The notes below the pieces were generated by a model, which had not been told where the DNA came from, did no database searches, and saw only the letters and a list, made by a program, of their open reading frames with translations. 64,000 nt of DNA from Diphasiastrum complanatum (taxonomy: Eukaryota; Streptophyta; Lycopodiopsida; Lycopodiales; Lycopodiaceae). How positions within the stretch are numbered: the first letter of the stretch is position 1; every line of letters starts with the position of its first letter. The stretch spans positions 7,004,852 through 7,068,851 of the forward strand of contig CM055103.1 in the NCBI GenBank assembly GCA_029204225.1, written 5' to 3'. Positions 47,213 through 60,294 of the stretch are shown piece after piece. The position numbers and the translations under genes were made by a program.

Positions 47213-49097
47213 TTGTGGGCCCAAAACCATTTTACATGCACCTTATGACAACCAGAAGGTGCATGTAAATTTCTTTTGTTAATTTTACACGTACCTTTCA
47301 CACAAAAGGTGCAATGTAAAAAACAATTATAGAAAAAAAAAAGGTCCACAAAATAAATAGAAAAATTGATTTTATGTGGAGGAAGGCCCCCTTCAGACCA
47401 CCACCCTCCCTTTCGACCACCACCCTTCCATCGTGCGTATAAAATATTCTACAAAAAATAAATAAGTAAATGATGTTACTTGGAGGAAGGACCCTTCCTC
47501 CCCAACCTTCTCTCCCAACTAGTGCTTGTAAAAAAGTTTCAAACTAACCTTATAAAAAACTTACAAAATTATTATGGAATGTATTAAAGATTAGAATAAA
47601 ACCTTAAAACCTAAGATTTATAACTAAAATCACCTCATTTTGTGCCACATAAAAAACATATAAATCTAAAATGAAGGGTTAAAAATGAATGTTAACAATT
47701 GAGTTGTTTGTATATGTTGAATTTTTGAGAGCACTGCTCCCAACCCAACTCTGGAAACTCTGGACTGGTCCCATTGCCCCTCCCCCCAAAAAAAATAATA
47801 AAAATAAAAAACACTGAAAAACACCTAAGACTCAAAGCTTGTAGAAGGACTTTAGTCTTAAACCATGTGGAAAATCAAACCAGATCGAGACGAACCATAT
47901 TAATTAGCAATAGGCCATCTGTCACTGAAACACAAATTAACATTTTCCTTTGTTCCTTATAGTTCATAACTTCATACTTACCTATGGCAGCAGTTTTAAT
48001 CATAAGAACTGAGTTCACATTCTACTGTACGACATCATTTGTCTGCATAAAATAGCTTGAGACGAACTGTTCTTTTTGGCGGTATACCTTTGCACCGGTT
48101 TCCTAAATTTTCTTGAGCAAAAGATGCGTGGTAGTGTTTTTTATTTGGGATCTTTTGCTCGAGAGGTGTGAATTTTCCGGATCTTTATGTCGTTTCAACT
48201 TTACCGTTTTGTCTGATGGTATTTATAGGCTAAAATATTATAAGATCTAAGTTTACGCAACAAAATTAGAGATGAAGATTCTGAGCGGGCAATCCAATAA
48301 ACAGAAAATTATTGTCCACAATACTTGGCACCGAAATATGTGAGTCGATCCATTTTCTTAATCCAGATAGCACGGAACTAGGAACATTTTACCAGGAGGC
48401 CTTTCTTTGAGCGAAAACCATGCGTGTTTTTAAGTGGTTATGTTTTTCAACATAGCAATTTTCTCAACACTTGCAGGTGGTGAAGAGTTACTAAGGAATA
48501 TTATTTCGAGGAATGGTGTTTCCGTACAGCATTCTAAATGATTTACAAAATAAACGACAAGAAAAATCAGATTTATTAGAAAAATGAACGATTAACATGT
48601 CATCATACTGTTTATAAAGTAGGCACGATCTTTATGTCTCTTAGGATATCTTCCAAACTGTGATCAGAGACAGAAATTCATATAAGCGAAAGAAATAGAG
48701 AATCGTTTAAAATATATCAGATCTATTTCTTTGAACAACGCATCTGCACCTGCAGTACATATGGTCGAAGAGAGTGCTTACTTCCTTTGTACATACGCAG
48801 GCCGAGGTTGAGAACATCATATTGATTACTAGACATGCAACGCTTCTTGTATTGTCTGTAGCACCTAATTTAAAATCTATTAAGAGATATCGATGACGTG
48901 CGGATTGACAAACTCTTTTAGAAGTCGGATCACAGCACCAGTGATAGCTTACTTTGAGAATGTGGATTGCTAGAAGCTATAAATGGCTTTATTTTGAATA
49001 TTATCTTTAACAGAAACTTATGAGAAACGACGTATCATCTCGACAGCGACCAATCTAACCAGAGGCCCTTTTCTCAAAACCTGACATTTTCAAAGGC
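47213..49097. other. No recognisable gene
   Basis: AT-rich, with a small inverted repeat near 47,225-47,315 built on AAGGTGCATGTAAA-type phrases. The part nearest 49,097 is the 3' flank of the pectate lyase gene. Confidence 0.5.
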
Positions 49098-51146
49098 TTA
49101 GCATGAACTGCCTGTGCTGCAAAGTATTGGTCCTGCAGAAGCAGTCAGAGATTCGACGAACGCAGCAGGTTTGGCAGCTATGCTTGAAGCTTTGGCATAG
49201 ACAGCAGCCGAGCCTGTGCCTGATGGCCGAAAGTAAGCTCCATTCAGAAACATGTCTCCTTCAGATCTCCAATTCCAATTTTGCCACTGAGACTCATCGG
49301 CGTATTCACGTTTTGTCACCTGAGAAAAAGAAACATCATGTGAATATGACAGCTAGACTCGTATGATACTCTCTTCACAAAATTGCAACGTGGTCTCGCT
49401 TCTCGTAAATTTTACATGGTCTAGAAACTATTCTCACAAAATGACTTTCCATCAACTTGATCATCTTTATTACAATAATCGATACCTGATCACAAGAAGA
49501 GGATATTGGAGGCATACAGAGGGATAAGAAACTGGCGCATACACACCTCTTTTGTGTTAGGATTTCCAGAAGCCAAAAATCGGTTTCCTTGACTGTTAAT
49601 AGTTGGATTTGCACTGCCACCTATGGCATACATTTCCCAGTTTGTGTACACGTTGTTTACAACATGGAAATATCCATAACGACATCTGCATTCAACAGTT
49701 TCATGTCAGAAAAACAACGTGAATGAAATTTTCTGTGGCTGCAGTCGTCAAAATATCACGGACGGGAATATTTCGGAAATCATAATGTCGAACTGTCATG
49801 CAACATTTAGCTTAACACAGCAGGGTCCAAAGCTGTGACGAAGAATGTAAGACTCACCTGGGCATGCGCTGGACGAGGCCTTCCCCAAAGTGATTAAACA
49901 CTATAGTTACTTGCATAACTCTATCTTCACTGTAGGCGTCATTATGGCCCAAAAGCATCACCTACTCTCAAACAATGAGGAACATCTTATCAGAGATTCA
50001 GGACATAGCTTTCTCGAAGACATCACACGTACATATAGCATCCATCAACTGTAATAGTCCAATTCGTTCAAACATAAAGAAAGTGAAAATGTATGCAAAT
50101 CAACCAGTAAGAGCTAATCAGGAGAGAACATACCTTGTCATGGTAAGTGAAAACGTTGTTTGAAATGGTGATGGCAGTTGACGCCATGATAGCATCAATT
50201 AGTCCATCCGTGCACCTAGAGAGAGAGCAATGGTCGATCCATACGTTGCTTGCTCCAAATAATGAAATTCCATCTCCATCCGACACAGTCCTCAATCCAT
50301 AATGGGTAGGAGAGCTTCTTACCATAGCAGGTCCTCCTGGCTTGCAGTCATGTACGTGGATGCCATGTATAATGATATTAGAAACGTATTGAACGGTGAT
50401 ACATGGCCCATTGGCGATGTGCACATTAGCTCCCCTTCCATCAATGGTCTTGAAGCTGTTCATAATCAGCTCCTCCTTGAGCTGTATAACCATATCACCT
50501 TCGAATATGATCCACAATGGAACCGCCTGGATGGCGGCATAGCGTAAGGTACCAGGCTTTGGATTGACAGGATCGTCATCGCTAGAGTCTGTTACCACAT
50601 AGAATTCTCCATTTTTCCCTCCGATTGCATTTCTTCCAAAACCAATGGCGCAGTCAGCAAGTCGCTTGCGGTTGTTGTGCCAGTTTGGGTCGCATCTCCA
50701 GCAATCATCAATGGAATTTCCCGAACTGGAACAGTCTGAACCCGCGTAGTAACTCAGCTCCCTTCTCGAAGAATTGAAGCTATTCCTGTAGAGGATTAAA
50801 ACACCGTACAGAAATTATCTCCTGAATTCAAGTGACTAACATAACAACCGACGTTGTTCTATTATCGACACAGAGACGACATTCGTACTTCATTGGACAA
50901 ATACGTAATTCTATTATATGAGTGCTTCAGGAATTGATCGTATCATTACCTTATCTCGGTTGTAAGATCATTGTCCGTGTCGTGAACCAAGTCATTATCA
51001 ACTTTTGTGGAATTATGAGGCAACTTGGCCTGCAGCTTCTTGTTGATCATAAATGTTTTCAACTGCCTAGAAGCACCTGTTTCGAGAATGAGAAAAGTAA
51101 TACAGAGCCACAGAAGCAACAGCTTGTGCTGGTTTGATGTTGCCAT
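49098..51146 (-). CDS. Pectate lyase (PL1 family), five exons, 437 aa
   Basis: Exons on the minus strand are 51,146-50,950; 50,785-50,134; 49,961-49,858; 49,685-49,547; 49,319-49,098. All introns are GT-AG and the spliced length (1,314 nt) is exactly 438 codons, stop included, with no disruption. The N-terminus starts [20 protein letters not shown], a clear signal peptide, so the enzyme is secreted to the cell wall. There it would cleave de-esterified homogalacturonan by beta-elimination, using calcium. Landmarks: [20 protein letters not shown] and GFGRNAIGG, the parallel beta-helix core GTLRYA and [33 protein letters not shown] (Ca-binding Asp residues), [17 protein letters not shown] with the catalytic Arg region, and [16 protein letters not shown]. 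An N-terminal extension (about residues 26-75) precedes the catalytic part. Cys replaces the more common Asn in WIDHNSLS, as in several conifer pollen pectate lyases. It appears functional. Confidence 0.95.
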
Positions 51147-51700
51147 GATAAAACAATAGCTCAGGTCGTTGGGAATACGATGACTGAAAGTGGGGGGTCG
51201 TTCAAAAATATTGTCTATAGCTTCATAACTACGGCAACAGTCCAGCGAGTGGCATTAAAAACCAGCACAAAAAGCTGCACTCAAACAGTCTAACTGCTTA
51301 TGAGAAGTAAATGAACCCGTAAGGAGAAAAAGACAGATCATAGAGCAAAAAGCAAGTCGTCTCTCCTTCAAATAACAGACACTTTTCAGAAGCAAAAAAG
51401 GAGCTGCACTCAGCCGGTTTCAGCAAAGTTCCCCCTCCTTACGCCAGTAGAAGAAAGGCAGAGAAGCTACCAAATAAGAGCTGATTTTCTTCTTTGAGTT
51501 AATCCAATATCAGGAATCTCAAATATGCTGGAGCGTAAGGCCGTGGTGGGTGAGAAGAGACGACGAGGCTGCAATAATAAGCGAGGGAAAGGTCTCCGAG
51601 CTCTTATGTTCGCAAGTCACGACCAAGAAGGCTGAAGCGATGTGACTGGAAAACCAAGAGCAGTTGGAAGTTAGAACTTCGTTAAGACGTCTCTCGATCT
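51147..51700 (-). promoter_or_regulatory. Upstream region of the pectate lyase gene
   Basis: Assigned by position. No decisive TATA box or cis-element was identified. A CTCTCGATCTCTCTCTATCT pyrimidine tract lies at about 51,691-51,710. Confidence 0.35.
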
Positions 51701-51745
51701 CTCTCTATCTTTGTCTCTTCTCTAGATTGGTGACATTTAATACCC

Positions 51746-51783
51746 CACACCCCCGCCCCCCCCCCCCCCCCCCGCGGGGGCGC
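51746..51783. repeat. C-rich homopolymer tract with short GC palindrome
   Basis: A run of about 18 Cs ends in CGCGGGGGCGCC. The reading frame through it is spurious. Confidence 0.85.
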
Positions 51784-53600
51784 CTAAGAGAACGGCGAAG
51801 CAATGCGGAGCTCCGTTTCATGGATCAATGGACTGGGAGTCTGGGGAGGGCCCGGAGATGGGGCCCATGAGACCTGGTGGGAGAGCCATGCCTCATGCTA
51901 TGGGCTAAATGAAAAGAATGGACCCTCGGAGACATTAATGCATGAACTTTGGACTTGAAAAGTTTAGGGGCCATAAAGCATCACCGGCTTTTGACATTGA
52001 ACAAAGATCATGTGACCCAAAAAAAACCACATTCACAATTTTGTGTTGGGAAATGGTCACACCCGTGACCTTTACACCTATTATGTGGAATTGTGGAATT
52101 ATTGCGAGGCATTTAAGTCGAGCCATTATTGAACTACTGTTGATTCGTTGTAAATGTCATAAAAAGAGTCTCTCTCACTGCCCTTTACATTTGAGAAAGG
52201 TCTTTTTTATGAGCACTAATTACGCATATTGTGGCATTTGTTTTTCTTTTCTTAGACTTTTATACTAAGCTTTTATGAGTATAATGTTCTTATGAAAATT
52301 TCTCTATGGACTTGAGAATTCATCATATAATGAGAAAAGATATGTTAGGAGAAGAATTTTGGATTTTATAATCCACCTTGTTTGAGAGAGTGAACTTGTA
52401 ATCCAACAAATAAGGAGTGAACTCCTAATTTCTTGACTCGGGGAATAAAATCCAAAAAGGCTTTGGATGCCAAGCTAACCAAGGGAGCCAACCCTTGGAT
52501 CTTCCTTCAACCAAATGACGTAATCTTCCAAGTAATCTCATTAAAATTAAAAGCCTCAAAATTTAGTCGATGATGCCCACAAACTTCAAACGTGGTAACA
52601 CAAAAGTTACCATAATCTCTTCCATATATGAAAGATTTATTGAATCAATTTCTATACTCAAATTTGTTTATACAAAAAAAATAAAAAAGTGAGCATATTA
52701 ATGAATGAACATTATGAAAAACATTCATATATTTAAAAAAGCAATTTTAATTTATGATATTTTAAACATTTTTGAAAATTTTAAACTCAAGTTGTTAGTT
52801 ACAAAATTAAGAAAGCAACTATTTTTAAATTTGCACAAAAAATATGTGAAATGTAGCTTTTTACATAGCTCTTATTTTTAAAAATTAATATTAATATGCA
52901 TATAAAAAAAATTAGATATTTTAAAATCTTTATTTCAAAATACATGGGACTTCATGATTTCACTATTTTAGTCAAAGACTTTTCAAGAGTATCATTTGCA
53001 AGAGTAGTGTCTCAAATACTACAAGTTATTATCATTTACAAAAATTCTAATTTAAATATTGTGCACTATTTTTGTAGTTTCTTTACAAGAACAAGCAAAA
53101 ATAAAAATTTAATGTTTTTCAACTCCATTCAACACTTTGTTAATGAACTAAATCATTAAAAATAAAAATAAATTTATAAATATGATAAACAAAAAAATGT
53201 TTCTATTAATGCCAACAAAATGAAATAAGTTGTATAAATAAACACGAAATCTTTTGAAACAAAACAATATCCTAAAATCGGGTACCTATTTTATGATTTT
53301 TTAATTTTTACCAAAAACATGTTTTTTCAAGAATTTTTTTTTCTAAAACCACAATTTTTTTGCAAACAATATGTTTTTTAGCAAAAGAAAAATCTGTAAA
53401 ATGTCAAAAAAAAAATAGAATTTTTAATAAAATCTTTAAAATTAAAAATATTAAAAATAAACAAATTATATAGACATTTATGGTGTTTTGATAGTCTAAA
53501 TCGACTTTCATGAAAATAACTCACAGAATACATTTGAAGCCACTTACAGTAAATTCACAAATTTTGAAAACACTTAAAAATAATTTATATGTTCTTTTTT
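51784..53600. other. No recognisable gene; AT-rich
   Basis: From about 52,600 to 53,600 the sequence is strongly A/T-rich with many homopolymer stretches and no coding signal. No terminal repeat that could bound the 53.6-64 kb gene cluster was identified. Confidence 0.5.
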
Positions 53601-54697
53601 TTATAATTCAAATTTTGAAGAATTCTCACTAAGTCCTTTCAACTCAGTGCTTGAAAAATTATCAAGACTTTCTTTTTCAGTTGAAGAAGTTGATGATCCA
53701 TCTTCCTCATTAGAGTATACTAACAAATTCTCATCTGAATCGGCCTCCAATGTTGAGAGAAAATTTTGTAATGTGGCTTTGTCTGCGTTGAAGCCGAGTC
53801 GAAGATGATGGTTGTGCACTTAATCCAAGACATTCTTGCAAAATAGATATTGTTGACTTCATAAATGATTCGCTATTGTCAACTCAAAATTAAAAGCAAG
53901 TACATCCACATCTTGGAGATTTACATTATCAACTCTTGGCTGATTCTTTGTTGTACGCTCCCACTTGCCTTTTGGGTCTAATTGCAACATTTCTAGCTCA
54001 TACCTTCCCGAGAAAGCATTTGTTGAAACGGTAGGCATCGAATGCACACGTACAATTTTGGTGTCGTCTCTCTGAATGAAGCCAATCACTCTAGCAATCC
54101 AAAATGGATGGCTTTCGTTATTTTTCGACGCCAAAAGTGCAATGGGACTCCCGATCTTTAATTCATTGAGGTTACCAGACCATTTTGGAAGGTGAAAATA
54201 TAGAGAATTTGAGAGTTTCTCAACATGCACGTTCATAAAATGAATTAACCATGCTTTTTCAGTTAAGGAGTCCAGAGAAACAGTCCGACCTTGAACAGAA
54301 CCTTAAAGATTGGGATCCTTTTTTAATCTTGTGTGAATACGAGCAAGTCTAGAATTTTCAATTGCATGGACATCCTTGAAAGACTTGCGACAAACTTTTG
54401 TTGTTTCTAGAAAGTAAGTGAAAGCTTTCCTATTAGGCCTTATAGATGAACAAAGTTGATCATTTTTTGTCTTTGAAAAAAAACTCGAGTGAATTTGCTT
54501 AACATTGGCAGAGGTCAATTTTTGCAAACACAAGGAAATACAACAAACTAACTTTTTGACTCTACGGATTTCACGAAGTTCCAGGAATTGTTTTTTCTTG
54601 AGGTCATTTCTCGACTTGATTGTAGATCTCTTCGGAATTTCTCTTTTCTTTAGGGTTCTGCTTTGTATGAAGAACTTGGGACATTAGCACTTAAAGG
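53601..54697 (-). pseudogene. Unknown gene with PFWIARV domain, divergent to the ParB-methyltransferase gene
   Basis: On the minus strand a basic helical N-terminal region (REIPKRST, QFLELREIRRVKKL) leads through FTYFLETTKVCRKSFKDVHA. One in-frame TAA (54,303-54,305) follows, then LTEKAWLIHFMNVHVEKLS. Next is a compact domain: IGSPIALLAS, HPFWIARVIGF, VRVHSMPTVS, GKWERTT, VDVLAFNFELT, ending at 53,859. The strand pattern suggests a small beta-barrel (BAH or Tudor-like), but I do not recognise it firmly. An acidic Ser/Glu-rich frame follows (53,819-53,601). The gene is transcribed away from 55 kb, and the two genes share a roughly 0.4-kb divergent promoter region. Confidence 0.5.
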
Positions 54698-55122
54698 TGA
54701 TTTATAGGGTGCCTTCGGCATTTTGTAAGGCAGTGTCGTCTTTTTCGCCTATACGTGTAAAAACACAATGTCACATTTTTCGTCTTTTTTTCGCCTGTGA
54801 GAATTTACTTGTATTTATGCAGACATTCGTGTTTTATTCGTCTGTCTTGTTTTACATGTAAATATGCAGACTGTGCGACAACATGAGTAAAAATGCAACA
54901 TGAATGGAGGCAAATTAAAATAGGATAGTCGAGAGCGAACCTATGCTCGATCCAACCAATGTTGAGCATAGGTCCTCAGCATGTGAGAGGATATCAGTTG
55001 AGATTTATCTTTATAAGTTTTGTGTCTTTTATCATATTTCCATGTTTTCTTTTTCAAACTTTCAAATGGCTTAGCTCAAAGTTCGTCCACCTATAAACCC
55101 TTCAAATTTTCAAAAAGTAGAC
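54698..55122. promoter_or_regulatory. Divergent intergenic region
   Basis: About 0.4 kb lies between two divergently oriented genes, with several TTTTTCGTC/TTTTTCGCC-type repeats around 54,735-54,795. It is presumed to carry both promoters. Confidence 0.4.
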
Positions 55123-56827
55123 ATGACTAAGCACAAGTTTTACTTTACCAAGGGTTGTGAGGGCCAAAAACTCACTGACCTCTTCCTCTGGACTGCTGAT
55201 ACTTCTAGCAAAGGGACGTCTACCTTCAAAGCACAAGGACATGTGCTTTGGAAGGTAGCGGTTGCATACGGGGATATTGGCTTTACTAACATTGTGATAA
55301 GAGCAATTGACAATGGATTCATGAAAATCCATCTTTGTGAGCATGCCATACTGCAAAATTTCTTCGATGATGTCTTGAAGACGATTATAAGTTCAATTTC
55401 TTTTTTCAATGCATTAAAATTTGAGTATTGGTTTGCTCTTTATGCTTAGCATAGGTATGGGTTTTTAAAATGAATGTTATTGTTGTTTTCAGACTTTGAA
55501 AGCTGCGGTACTAATGGTCGTTGAAGCCCTGGAGAAAAAAAAGGACCCTGCCCTTAATAAATCGGTGAGATCATTATCCTCTCACAAGGGCTTGGCTTCC
55601 TCTTCTCAAAAAGACACCCAAACACCTGATTCCACTATTGGAATAGGCCTAATGTCAACTTTAAAGAAGAAAAGAAGTGCTTTGGAGAGAGCTCAAAATG
55701 TCTCCTCCCCTCCAAAATCAAGAGGCTTTAAAACCATGACTCCCAAGGGCACACATCCTAGCTCCAAGAAAAAATCCCACTCCCAGGCTTCTAACTTAAA
55801 TCTACTTGGGACAAGAATCAATCTTGAGCTGGCCAGTAGGGATGTAGCAAAAATGCACTCTGTGATTCATGAAACCAAAAAAATCCAAGCCACAACTTTT
55901 ATTCTTGATATTGAACAATGTGACAGGTCCTACATTGACCCAGCCACCGGTGACAGGCCCATGGAGGTTAGGGAGCCCAATTCCTCCCATGTACATAATC
56001 TAAAGATAAAATTCAAGGACCGCACCCAAGCCATAGTTACCCCCTTCATTGTCCTTGTTGACCCTGTTGATTGTCTGACAGTGGCGGATTTTGATATTCA
56101 GTGTATAGATACCTATAATTTTTTGTTTTGGATGGAATTCATAGATTGCAAGACAAAAAGGATCTCTCTATTGAGTATCCTCATGTACAGTCTTTTAGAC
56201 ATGTTAGTGCTATAGTATTTGCCGAGCTGACAGTTGAGGAAGCCAAGCTCCTTGCTTGGGACTATAATATTGACCATGATTACAGGTTGAAGATGATCGT
56301 TATACAATGAGTCATATTTTTCCATAAGGAGTACCTGAATCTTCACAAAGAAGGGGACAAAACAAACATACAATTGAAGTGTCTTTGTGCACAGGAGACT
56401 GGGCTATCATTCGATGAAAAAAATCTAGTCTCCTCATTGACGAAGTATGATAGTTTTTTTCAGTTGGTCTTCTGAAAGGGCCAGGTAATTTCTATTTCCT
56501 ATTAGTGACATTGTTCATCTGTCCGATATTGTTCTTAAATCAAAATAAAATCCTTTAATAATTTTTTTTTGTTTCAGATTTGACCTTGTCGATAAAAATT
56601 TTGGCAAGTAAGACAAATTTGAAATAAAAGGACAACTTCCAAAAAGGTCGTCCTCCACCAAAAAAAAATCCACACAATCCACTCTTGTCCCGATCCCACA
56701 AAATATGGGGATATTAGAATGGAAAAATATGCAAGGCATCCTCTCAAAGGATGTTGTTGTGAGTGTCCTGTCGAGAGTTGCTGACAAACAGCATAGCCTT
56801 GCTGAGATGGAAAAAGAATTTCAAAGG
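55123..56827 (+). pseudogene. ParB-like domain gene, 5' portion (split by copia insertion)
   Basis: The first exon (55,123 to about 55,380) starts MTKHKFYFTKGCEGQKLTDL. A CAG acceptor at 55,492 opens the next frame, with a Lys/Ser-rich linker. From about 55,860 a ParB/sulfiredoxin-like fold is visible: ATTFILDIEQCDRSYIDP, VTPFIVLVDPVDC and, after a frameshift near 56,125, MDGIHRLQDKKDL, SAIVFAELTVEEAKLLAWDY, then N. This matches the ParB scheme of an R near the first strand, P.iV strand, GHR-like turn (here DGIHR) and a final LT.EEA..LA..N helix. A stop at about 56,308 is followed in frame by FFHKEYLNLHKEG. After a GT-AG intron (about 56,484-56,578) a helical exon ends SRVADKQHSLAEMEKEFQR, where the copia LTR begins. 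Part of the same gene as 62,892-64,000. Confidence 0.65.
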
Positions 56828-57589
56828 TGAACAAAACCAACGACGTGACACGAAAAAAATCGTGAAACCTTTACTGACCTCACGCTCCAGAGAGTACCAA
56901 TAAGATCATACAAATATCCAGAAGTACAGATGTCTCATCTGATGGCATGACATCGGCAGATATAGTCTAGGTCGTGGCTAATCCGCCACTCTTGTGATTC
57001 TCTGATTAATTGTAGATTTAACTGCTCTAATCTTAAAGGTTACAAAGAGCGGCTATATACTTACTGGATGATACTTGACATAGAGAGAAAAAAAAAGTAG
57101 TCTGATGCAAGTAAGCAATCAAGACAAAAATACAGACAAGAAGTTCGCCTGCGTACGAGACAGGTTTTGTAAGCAGGATCCATAGAGATCCACATGTCCG
57201 CTAGTAAGCTAGACATCCACTCGTGAGAGAACTGTATTTCTCTCACGCCAATGCACTACGTGGGTCTGCATGCAGTGCTTGAAGAATCAAAGAAAAATCA
57301 ATAGATGATATTGTAGCCATTGTGCACGTCTTCTTTGTGATGTATGATTTTGAATACAAATGTGTCTGTTGTTATTCATGTGTCTGATTCTTCCATTCAT
57401 ATAAATTTTGCACATTGGTTGAATTTGTTGCTACATTAATTTATAAACGTAGATCAACAGTGCCTGACTACATTCTGGAGGACTGTAGGAGTGATTCAGC
57501 TGGCAGTGTCCAGCAACCACATCTGAACTCCATCCAAACTACATTGAATCGTGGTTGCTTCACTTTCGCGATTGCGAAAATTCTCATCA
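56828..57589 (+). repeat. 5' LTR
   Basis: 762 bp, highly similar to 62,112-62,891. Related to the LTR at 29,892-30,602. Confidence 0.9.
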
Positions 57590-57599
57590 GTGGTATCAG

Positions 57600-58720
57600 A
57601 GCCTACCTATCTTTTCATAATATGACATAGCCAAGAAGCTATCAGATCCAGGAGGCCAAGCATTCAAACGAACAACCATGAATGAGGGAACAGACTCCAA
57701 GAAGCAATGGCTTCAATCAGCAGCATGTAGAGCAAGATCTGCACAATTCTTAATTCTTTAGGATCTAACTTTCTAGACTAAAAAGATAAGACATTGCTGA
57801 TACTCAAGGGCGAAGGCTTATTCTCTTGGGTGGATGGCACAGAAAAGATGCCTATGACATCAGACAAGGAGCTACACGAGTGGAGGGAGAAAAATGACAA
57901 GATAGTAGTCTTGCTATCATCTTCCATCGAAGATAATCTCACACTTGACCTGGCTACACTCTCCAAAGCTAAGGAGATGTGGGATGCATAGCTCACGAGA
58001 TTTCAGACAAAATCAAGAAGTCAAATCATGATGCTGGAAGATCAGTTGATGAATCTACAATGGGATAGAAAAGACCTCACTTCTTTTGTAAGAAAGATGA
58101 AGGATCTATTTCTATCACTACACAACTCCGGAGCAGAGAACGTAGTGTCAACTAAGAAGCAGCTCACATACCTATTGAGAGCCTTGCCCAGATCATTCTA
58201 GATGACGAGAATCTTGCTTGCAAAAGATCCTACCATGAATCTCGAAAAGGCAATTGTCGATATTTGAGAGGAAGCCGAGGCGAGAGAACATCTTGATCAA
58301 AAAGATAGTTCTGACCAGGCCCTCTACGGCAACAAAGAAAAATCCAAGAAACAATTAAAGCCTAATAGGGAGTCAAATCAGAGGCAGGATCGTGACCGGC
58401 AAGTAGAGAGGACTAGCAAAGGCAACTGAAAGAGCAAAGGGAGGTCGAAGCAGTAGGGTGAAGACAAGAAGACTTGCGTGAGATGCAGAAGAGACAGGCA
58501 TAAAGTTGATACATGCTGGCTCAATCCAAAGTTTGAGTGTATCCATTTCCATAAGAAGGGACATGCAGCCATGGATTGTCATTTGAACCCGAGGAACAAA
58601 TTAACACAGAATAGACAGGAGAACAACAACAGTTGATCCTATGTCGAGGAGCCCGAGAGCTCGAAAATAGGCGAAGAAAGAACAAACAGAAATTGTTTGA
58701 CCGCCTAAATTTGTGAAGAC
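57600..58720 (+). pseudogene. copia gag, broken
   Basis: Frame pieces include LLILKGEGLFSWVDGTEK, VVLLSSSIEDNLTLDLATLS and KAKEMWDA. A stop at the W/Q position (58,0xx) interrupts the helical UBN2-like region, and degraded sequence continues to 58,700. A broken zinc-knuckle-like segment (CVRCRRDRHKVDTC, then CIHFHKKGHAAMDC) is visible around 58,475-58,580. Confidence 0.75.
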
Positions 58721-60192
58721 GTGTGTGCAGCATCAACATCTGACACACATGAGGTGATCCTAGATTCAGGAGCCACCTTACACTTCGTGCAATCAAGACA
58801 AATAATGTCTGAATTCAAAAGTGCGGATCCTTCGAGATTCATAGTTCTTGGAGATGGATCTAGACATCAAGTGAACGATATTAACTCACTGTGGCTCAAC
58901 ACCAACGACAGAGATAGACGACTCGAAGACATTCTGTTTGTGCTTATTCTACAACAAGACTTGCGTTTGGTATAGCAAGAATAGCAAATGTAGGGATGCA
59001 TGTGACGTTTTCTGATGAAGCATGCAACGTAATTGACGTCAGCACCAGTACATTGATCGCTCAAGAAAACCTATATTATCTGAAGGTACGCCTACCTACA
59101 GATCAGGTGCATCAAACTCATGATGACTCGCCAGACACTCTGTGGCACAGAAGACTCTTCCACATGAACTCAATGGCACTTTACCAAGCAAGCCATCATG
59201 GAGCGATAACAGGGGTCAACATCTCGAATGCAACCAGTTCGACCACCTGTGATGCATGTTTGAAGGGCAAGATGTCACACATTCCTTTCATCAAAGACTC
59301 CTATGGAACGACTAAGATTCTGGAGTTAGTGCATTCTGACATCTGTGGACCATTCAATGTGATCTCAGTAGGAGGTTCAAAGTATTATATAATCTTCATT
59401 GATGACTATAGCAAATTTGCCAAAGTGTATTTTATTCAGAATAAATCTGAAGCACTTGATAAATTCACAGAATATGTGAATTGGACTGAGAGATGTACAT
59501 GCAACAAGGTTAAGCAGATCAAGACAGATCGAGGTGGCGAATACATCTCGAATCGCTTCACTGACTTTTGCAATGATCGTGACATCATTCATAGAAGGAC
59601 TACAGCCTACACACCACAACACAACGGTGTTGCTGAACGAAAGAACAGGACTCTGATGGAAGCAGCCAGATCTATGATGGCCTACTCTAAAGCTCCAAAG
59701 GTATTGTGGGCTGAAGCAGTAGCTACAACTGCATACATCCAAAACAAGACAGGCAAGTCTGGTGTCCCTCACACGACACCACACAAGTTATGGTGGGGTA
59801 GAAAGCCCAACCTGTCTCACGTCAAAATCTTTGGCTGTGTAGCTTATGCACATCTTCTTGATAAGCTTCGAAAGAAGCTTGATGAGAAAGCCGAGCAGGG
59901 ATTTTTGGTAGATTATGACAACAATTTGTCATACTACAAAGTCTACATGCCAGACACAAACACTATGAAAATAGTGAGAGATGTCAGATTTGATGAGAGC
60001 AGAACAATGGCCAACGACGATCTTGTCAGCTATGAAGTTTTGGAGAGACAGTACTATGACCTGCCGCAAGTGACAGAGGGAGCAGAGGTCAAACACGAAA
60101 ACAAAGATTTTCAAGCTGTTTCCCATTCGAGTGACAAATCCGAAGAAGAAAGAATAGAGAAGCAGTCTGCTACTATAGTTCCTATAAACTAG
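58721..60192 (+). pseudogene. copia protease and integrase
   Basis: The protease frame (58,721-58,975) has VILDSGATLHFVQS and IVLGDGSRHQV. After a frame break, 58,996-60,192 is a long open integrase frame: zinc site WHRRLFHMNSMALYQ...CDACLKGK, core D (LVHSDICGPF), D (KTDRGGEY) and E (HNGVAERKNR), then ARSMMAYSKAPKVLWAEAVA. It ends with a VFGC-type SH3-like tail (KIFGCVAYAH, NLSYYKVYMPD). Catalytic residues are intact in this stretch. Confidence 0.9.
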
Positions 60193-60294
60193 GATGGTTC
60201 GGGACCGAGCAGAACAGACAAAGGCAAAGGCATTGATGTCCCAGGAGGATCTCCTAGAAGGTCGACAAGACCACGAAGAGCACTAGCAAGGTAC

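Noticed and set aside
49103-50547. Plus-strand open frames over the pectate lyase
   Set aside because: Antisense shadows of exons that splice to a full-length PL1 enzyme on the minus strand.
56574-56840. Minus-strand open frame near the copia 5' LTR
   Set aside because: The plus strand gives a continuous helical exon of the ParB-methyltransferase gene here, and the minus frame has no recognisable features.
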